Shown: positions 60,779 to 64,000 of the stretch, one piece after another
Numbering within the stretch: position 1 is the first letter of the stretch
Layout: every line of letters starts with the position of its first letter
Source: Streptomyces sp. SolWspMP-5a-2
Lineage (GTDB): Bacteria; Actinomycetota; Actinomycetes; Streptomycetales; Streptomycetaceae
DNA: 64,000 nt
Reading direction: 5' to 3'
Assembly: GCF_900091845.1 (NCBI RefSeq)
Contig: NZ_FMCI01000148.1
Coordinates: 17,514-81,513, forward strand
Notes under the pieces: model-generated
Told to the model about the DNA's origin: nothing
Seen by the model: only the letters and a program-made list of their open reading frames with translations
Databases searched by the model: none
Position numbers and translations under genes: made by a program

Positions 60779-61588
60779 TCAGCCGCGGCCGTGCCGGATC
60801 GCCGGGTGCTCGCCCGCGGCGACCAGGTCGGCGACGGCCGTCTTCGGGTCGCGGCCGGTCACCAGGGACTCGCCGACCAGGACGGCGTCGGCGCCCGCGT
60901 TGGCGTAGGCGATCAGGTCGTGCGGGCCGCGGACACCGGACTCGGCGATCTTCACCAGGGTGTCGGGGATCTCCGGGGCGACCCGGTCGAAGGTGCCGCG
61001 GTCGACCTCCAGCGTTCTCAGGTCGCGCGCGTTGACGCCGATGACCTTGGCGCCCGCGTCGACCGCGCGCTCGACCTCGTCCTCGTCGTGGACCTCGACG
61101 ATCGGGGTGAGCCCGATGGACTCGGCGCGCTCGATGAGGGATTCGAGGGCGGGCTGCTCCAGGGCGGCCACGATCAGCAGCGCGAGGTCGGCGCCGTAGG
61201 CGCGGGCCTCCCAGAGCTGGTACGAGGTGACGATGAAGTCCTTGCGCAGCACGGGGATGTCGACCCGCGCGCGGACCGCCTCCAGGTCGGCGAGGGAGCC
61301 GCCGAAGCGCCGCTGCTCGGTGAGGACGGAGATGACGGCGGCGCCGCCCGCCTCGTACTCGGCGGCGAGCCCGGCCGGGTCGGCGATGGCGGCCAGCGGG
61401 CCCTTGGACGGGCTGGAGCGCTTGACCTCGCAGATCACCTTGACGCCCTCGCCGCGCAGGGCGGCGGCGCCGTCCCGGGCCGCGGGCGCCTTCGCCGCGC
61501 GCTCCTTCAGCTCGTCGAGGCTGACGCGCGCCTGCCGCTCCGCGAGGTCGGCACGGACTCCGTCGATGATCTCGTCGAGCACACTCAC
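60779..61588 (-). CDS. trpC: Indole-3-glycerol phosphate synthase
   Basis: 269 residues, standard length. [13 protein letters not shown] holds the catalytic Lys; [44 protein letters not shown] and VLVGESLV complete the barrel. It closes the indole ring for trpBA. GTG 61588 has AAGGGG about 9 nt upstream. First gene of trpCMBA. A direct repeat ACCGGTGG-AAA-ACCGGTGG (61627-61645) lies 39 nt upstream and may be an operator. No Trp-rich leader peptide was seen. Confidence 0.95.
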   Translation of the reverse strand: MSVLDEIIDGVRADLAERQARVSLDELKERAAKAPAARDGAAALRGEGVKVICEVKRSSPSKGPLAAIADPAGLAAEYEAGGAAVISVLTEQRRFGGSLADLEAVRARVDIPVLRKDFIVTSYQLWEARAYGADLALLIVAALEQPALESLIERAESIGLTPIVEVHDEDEVERAVDAGAKVIGVNARDLRTLEVDRGTFDRVAPEIPDTLVKIAESGVRGPHDLIAYANAGADAVLVGESLVTGRDPKTAVADLVAAGEHPAIRHGRG

Positions 61589-61727
61589 GCGAGCGGTCCC
61601 CTTCCAGGCGGTGGAGCGTTGCGGCGACCGGTGGAAAACCGGTGGTCACTGCGATGGTATCCGCAGGACGGCGTAGGGCTCGCATCCGGTTGACGCCGGT
61701 CCCACTACCTGGACGTCGCCGAATTGA

Positions 61728-62177
61728 TCAAGGATGCAGCCAGCCACCGAAGGGCAGGTTCCGGACAACCGTGAAGACCAGCAGCAACGTGCCCAGCGTC
61801 CACAGGTGGACGGGCCCGAGGTCGAGCCGGAACGGGCGCCCGCGCGCCGCGCGCACCACCCATACGGTCCACAGGACGGCGAACGCGAGGTAGCCGAGGA
61901 CGGCGGGCGCGTTGTCTTGGAGGGCGGCGAGCAGGTCGCCGTGGGCGAAGGCGTGGGCGCTGCGCAGGCCGCCGCAGCCGGGGCAGTACAGGCCGGTGAC
62001 GTGGAACAGCGGGCAGACCGGGTAGTGGCCCGGCTCCCCCGGGTCGACGGCGGCGACGTAGGCGAAGGCGCCCACGACGGCCGTGAGGATCCCGGCGGGC
62101 ACGGCGAGCCGGGCGGCGGTCGGCGCGGGGGCGGTGGGCGGGGTGACCCGCTGGCTGTCGGCGTCCACGCCTCGCAT
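61728..62177 (-). CDS. DUF2752 membrane protein
   Basis: 149 residues. The conserved block CPLFHVTGLYCPGCGGLRSAHAF, with its C-x-G-C pattern, is diagnostic of DUF2752. Three hydrophobic helices are visible (GILTAVVGAFAYVA, AVLGYLAFAVLWTVWVV, LWTLGTLLLVFTVV). Function unknown. ATG 62177 with GGGG close upstream; GTG 62168 is an alternative. It is upstream of and on the same strand as trpC. Confidence 0.85.
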   Translation of the reverse strand: MRGVDADSQRVTPPTAPAPTAARLAVPAGILTAVVGAFAYVAAVDPGEPGHYPVCPLFHVTGLYCPGCGGLRSAHAFAHGDLLAALQDNAPAVLGYLAFAVLWTVWVVRAARGRPFRLDLGPVHLWTLGTLLLVFTVVRNLPFGGWLHP

Positions 62178-62262
62178 TGTGCCCCGCACCGGCCGGGAAC
62201 GCGCCCGGGGGCGGCCCCGGGGTGCGGGGCCGCCCCCGGGGGACGTGGTGCGGGGTCCGGTG

Positions 62263-62511
62263 TCAGCCCTTGGCGCCCGCGGTGGCGTGCGGGGTGACCT
62301 CCAGGGCGTCGTGCGCCTCCTTCGGCTGGCCGAGGCCCATTCCGCGCATGACGGCGCCGACGACACCGCCGAGGAGCACGACCACCATGCCGGCCCAGAA
62401 GCCCACGGGCTGGGCCATGACCATGAAGGCGCCCGAGACGCAGAAACCGATGAAGGCGATGGTGACACCGGTCCAGGCGGCCGGGGTGTGTCCGTGGCTG
62501 CTGCCCGCCAT
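62263..62511 (-). CDS. HGxxPAAW-family small membrane protein
   Basis: 82 residues. The N-terminal motif SSHGHTPAAWTGV gives the family its name. Two membrane helices follow (TIAFIGFCVSGAFMV and WAGMVVVLLGGVVGAVM) and a polar tail. Function unknown; the family is common upstream of trpC in Streptomyces. AAGGAG lies 6 nt before ATG 62511. A 12-bp direct repeat sits just upstream. Confidence 0.85.
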   Translation of the reverse strand: MAGSSHGHTPAAWTGVTIAFIGFCVSGAFMVMAQPVGFWAGMVVVLLGGVVGAVMRGMGLGQPKEAHDALEVTPHATAGAKG

Positions 62512-62526
62512 GACTTGCTCCTTGAT

Positions 62527-62550
62527 CCAGTGAACGTTCCAGTGAACGTT
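62527..62550 (-). promoter_or_regulatory. Tandem 12-bp direct repeat before the HGxxPAAW gene
   Basis: CCAGTGAACGTT occurs twice head to tail (62527-62538, 62539-62550), 16 nt upstream of the start codon. Possible operator or initiation-region element. Confidence 0.4.
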
Positions 62551-62700
62551 GCCTCGTACGTGCTGAGCCGGACGCTCACCGCCATTGTCCCGCACGGGGA
62601 CGGGGGCGGTGGCCCGGGGTCGCCCCGCGCGCCGCCCGGGACCCCGCCCGTCCGCGCCGTGCGGCCGGGTACGGCCCGAGGGCGGCGCGAGGTGCCCTGG

Positions 62701-63477
62701 TCAGCCGCTGACCCAGCCGGTGTCCACGGGGTCGCCCGACTGGGCCGCGGCGGCGGCCTGGAGCACGATGGCCGCGGCGGCGGCCCCGGGGTCGAGCACC
62801 CCGCGCGCCACGTCGCCGACGTAGCTGGCGCGGCCCCGCCTGGCGACCAGGGCGGCGGTGCCGCGGGCGCCCTCGACGGCCGCGTCGGCGGTGCGCGCGA
62901 GGGCTTCGGCCGCCGCCGTACCGGCCGCCACCTCCGCCTCCAGGGTCCGGGCGGCGGGCACCAGGGCGTCCACCATCGTCTTGTGGCCGACCTCCGCCCT
63001 GCCGTACCGCTGCACGGTGGCCACGGCGGTGCCGAGCCCGGCGGACAGCTCGGCGAGCGTGGGCTCACCGGCGTCGCAGCAGCGGGCGAGGTCGCGGAAG
63101 AACATGCCGAAGAGCGGGCCGCTGGTGCCGCCGGTGCCGAGGAAGCCGCGCGAGACGGCGGTCAGCCAGCCCCGGTAGTCCCGCGGCGGCTCGGCCTCCA
63201 CCGCCTGCCGGGCCCGGCCGAGGGCGGAGGTGATGTTGGTGCCGAAGTCGCCGTCCCCGGCGAGCCGGTCGAGGCGGCCCAGCTCCGCGGCCCGGCCGTC
63301 GCCGTCGCCGCCGGGCAGGAAGGCCGCGAGGATGCCGGCCGTCCAGCGGGCGCCGAACCCGTCGGCGAGGGCGGTGACCGGCGCCGGGACCGGGACGGTG
63401 ACCGGGGTGGTGTGCGGGACCGGCTGCGGGACGGGGTTCGTCGGTTCGTCGGGGGCGGTGTCCGGCGCGGTGCTCAC
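62701..63477 (-). CDS. dhaL: Dihydroxyacetone kinase, ADP-binding subunit DhaL
   Basis: 258 residues against about 200-210 for typical DhaL; the extra length is an N-terminal Pro/Val/Thr-rich tail (residues 1-35). The nucleotide/Mg site is LDRLAGDGDFGTN, and GGTSGPLFGMFF, RYGRAEVGHKTMVDALVPA and RGRASYVGDV are family motifs. It phosphorylates dihydroxyacetone bound to DhaK. GTG 63477 has GGAGG about 8 nt upstream. dhaK precedes it on the same strand; no DhaM is visible in the window, so the phosphate donor (ATP or PTS) is unresolved. Confidence 0.9.
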   Translation of the reverse strand: MSTAPDTAPDEPTNPVPQPVPHTTPVTVPVPAPVTALADGFGARWTAGILAAFLPGGDGDGRAAELGRLDRLAGDGDFGTNITSALGRARQAVEAEPPRDYRGWLTAVSRGFLGTGGTSGPLFGMFFRDLARCCDAGEPTLAELSAGLGTAVATVQRYGRAEVGHKTMVDALVPAARTLEAEVAAGTAAAEALARTADAAVEGARGTAALVARRGRASYVGDVARGVLDPGAAAAAIVLQAAAAAQSGDPVDTGWVSG

Positions 63478-63592
63478 GGGGTGTCCTCCATGGGGCCCTG
63501 TCGGGTCGGTGCGTTCGCGGGATCTCGGGGTTCTCGGCGGTGCCCGGCCCCGGCGTGCTCCGGGCGGCTCGGGGTTGCGGTGGGCCCGGCGC

Positions 63593-64000
63593 TCACCAGG
63601 TGAGGGCCGGGGTGCGGACGGGGGCGTCCCAGAGCGGCAGCAGGTCGTCGTCGGCGGGGAGCAGGGTCACCGAGACGCCGTGCATGTCCAGGGAGGTGAC
63701 GTAGGGGCCGACCAGGGAGCGCGCCACCGCGATCCCGAGGTCGGCGAGCCGGTGGTGGGCGGCGCGCGCGGCGACGGACAGCTCCAGCGGGCTGGCGCCG
63801 CCGAGGCCGTTGACGATCACGAGCACCGGGGAACCCCTGGTCAGGCCGAGGGCCGCGACGAGGGGGTCGACGAGCTGGGCGACCAGGCCGTCGGCGTCGG
63901 CGAACGGGACCCGGCCGGTGCCGCGCTCGCCGTGGATGCCCACGCCGAGTTCGATCTCGCCGTCCGGCAGGACGAACGCGGGCTCGGCGGCGCCGGGGTG
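63593..64000 (-). CDS. dhaK: Dihydroxyacetone kinase subunit DhaK, 5' end outside window
   Basis: Last 136 codons of DhaK. IELGVGIHGERGTGRVPF is the strongly conserved segment around the substrate pocket, followed by VLVIVNGLGGASPLEL and SLVGPYVTSLDMHGVSVTLL, which is typical of the DhaK C-terminus. The frame is open to the window edge. The gap to dhaL is 115 nt. Confidence 0.93.
   Translation of the reverse strand, partial: HPGAAEPAFVLPDGEIELGVGIHGERGTGRVPFADADGLVAQLVDPLVAALGLTRGSPVLVIVNGLGGASPLELSVAARAAHHRLADLGIAVARSLVGPYVTSLDMHGVSVTLLPADDDLLPLWDAPVRTPALTW

Overview
The window is a 64 kb piece of a high-GC actinobacterial chromosome, almost certainly Streptomyces. GTG and ATG starts are common, the GC-rich third codon positions create long spurious antisense reading frames, and the gene order polA / livJHMGF / pdtaR-like ANTAR regulator / pyk / gltBD / lgt / trpCMBA is the conserved Streptomyces core arrangement as I know it. 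The 5' end cuts rpsA and the 3' end cuts dhaK. No insertion sequence, prophage, CRISPR array, rRNA or replication origin was seen.

Layout. 1-5.6 kb: rpsA (partial), a SAM methyltransferase, a frameshifted hrpB helicase and a two-gene membrane/secreted unit. 5.7-9.1 kb: a secreted lytic transglycosylase, a DUF4184 membrane protein and a small hypothetical. 9.4-15.2 kb: polA, an FdhF/YdeP-type molybdopterin oxidoreductase and a hotdog thioesterase. 15.2-16.2 kb: a gene-free 1 kb gap. 16.2-21.8 kb: a complete branched-chain amino acid ABC transporter. 21.9-24.3 kb: an ANTAR response regulator, an unusual CAA-anticodon tRNA and pyruvate kinase. 24.4-36.4 kb: an accessory-looking stretch with a SIMPL protein, Tat-exported nucleotidase, orphan N-hydroxylase, M1 aminopeptidase, orphan response regulator, chorismate mutase, AraC regulator/GH35 beta-galactosidase pair and an HExxH zinc-ribbon protein.

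36.5-46.8 kb is the most notable region. It holds eleven genes in four operons that match, gene for gene, the KstR2 regulon of mycobacteria, which degrades the last two steroid rings (C and D, the HIP pathway): two SDRs (Rv3548c/Rv3549c-like), echA20, ipdA, ipdB, ipdC, fadA6, kstR2, ipdF, fadE30 and a second acyl-CoA dehydrogenase. The two divergent promoter regions each carry one copy of a near-identical 20-bp dyad (CCTAACAARTGTTTGGTRGR) that fits the published KstR2 box. No CoA ligase (fadD3) is present in the window. The convergent ends of ipdC and fadA6 have decayed into tandem repeats.

46.8-64 kb: a vWA protein, gltBD with candidate GlnR boxes upstream, a VIT1-type transporter, ribokinase, lgt, a DsbA-like thioredoxin, trpCMBA, a DUF2752 protein, an HGxxPAAW protein, and dhaL with the end of dhaK.

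All identities come from reading motifs and recalling family sequences. No database search was run.
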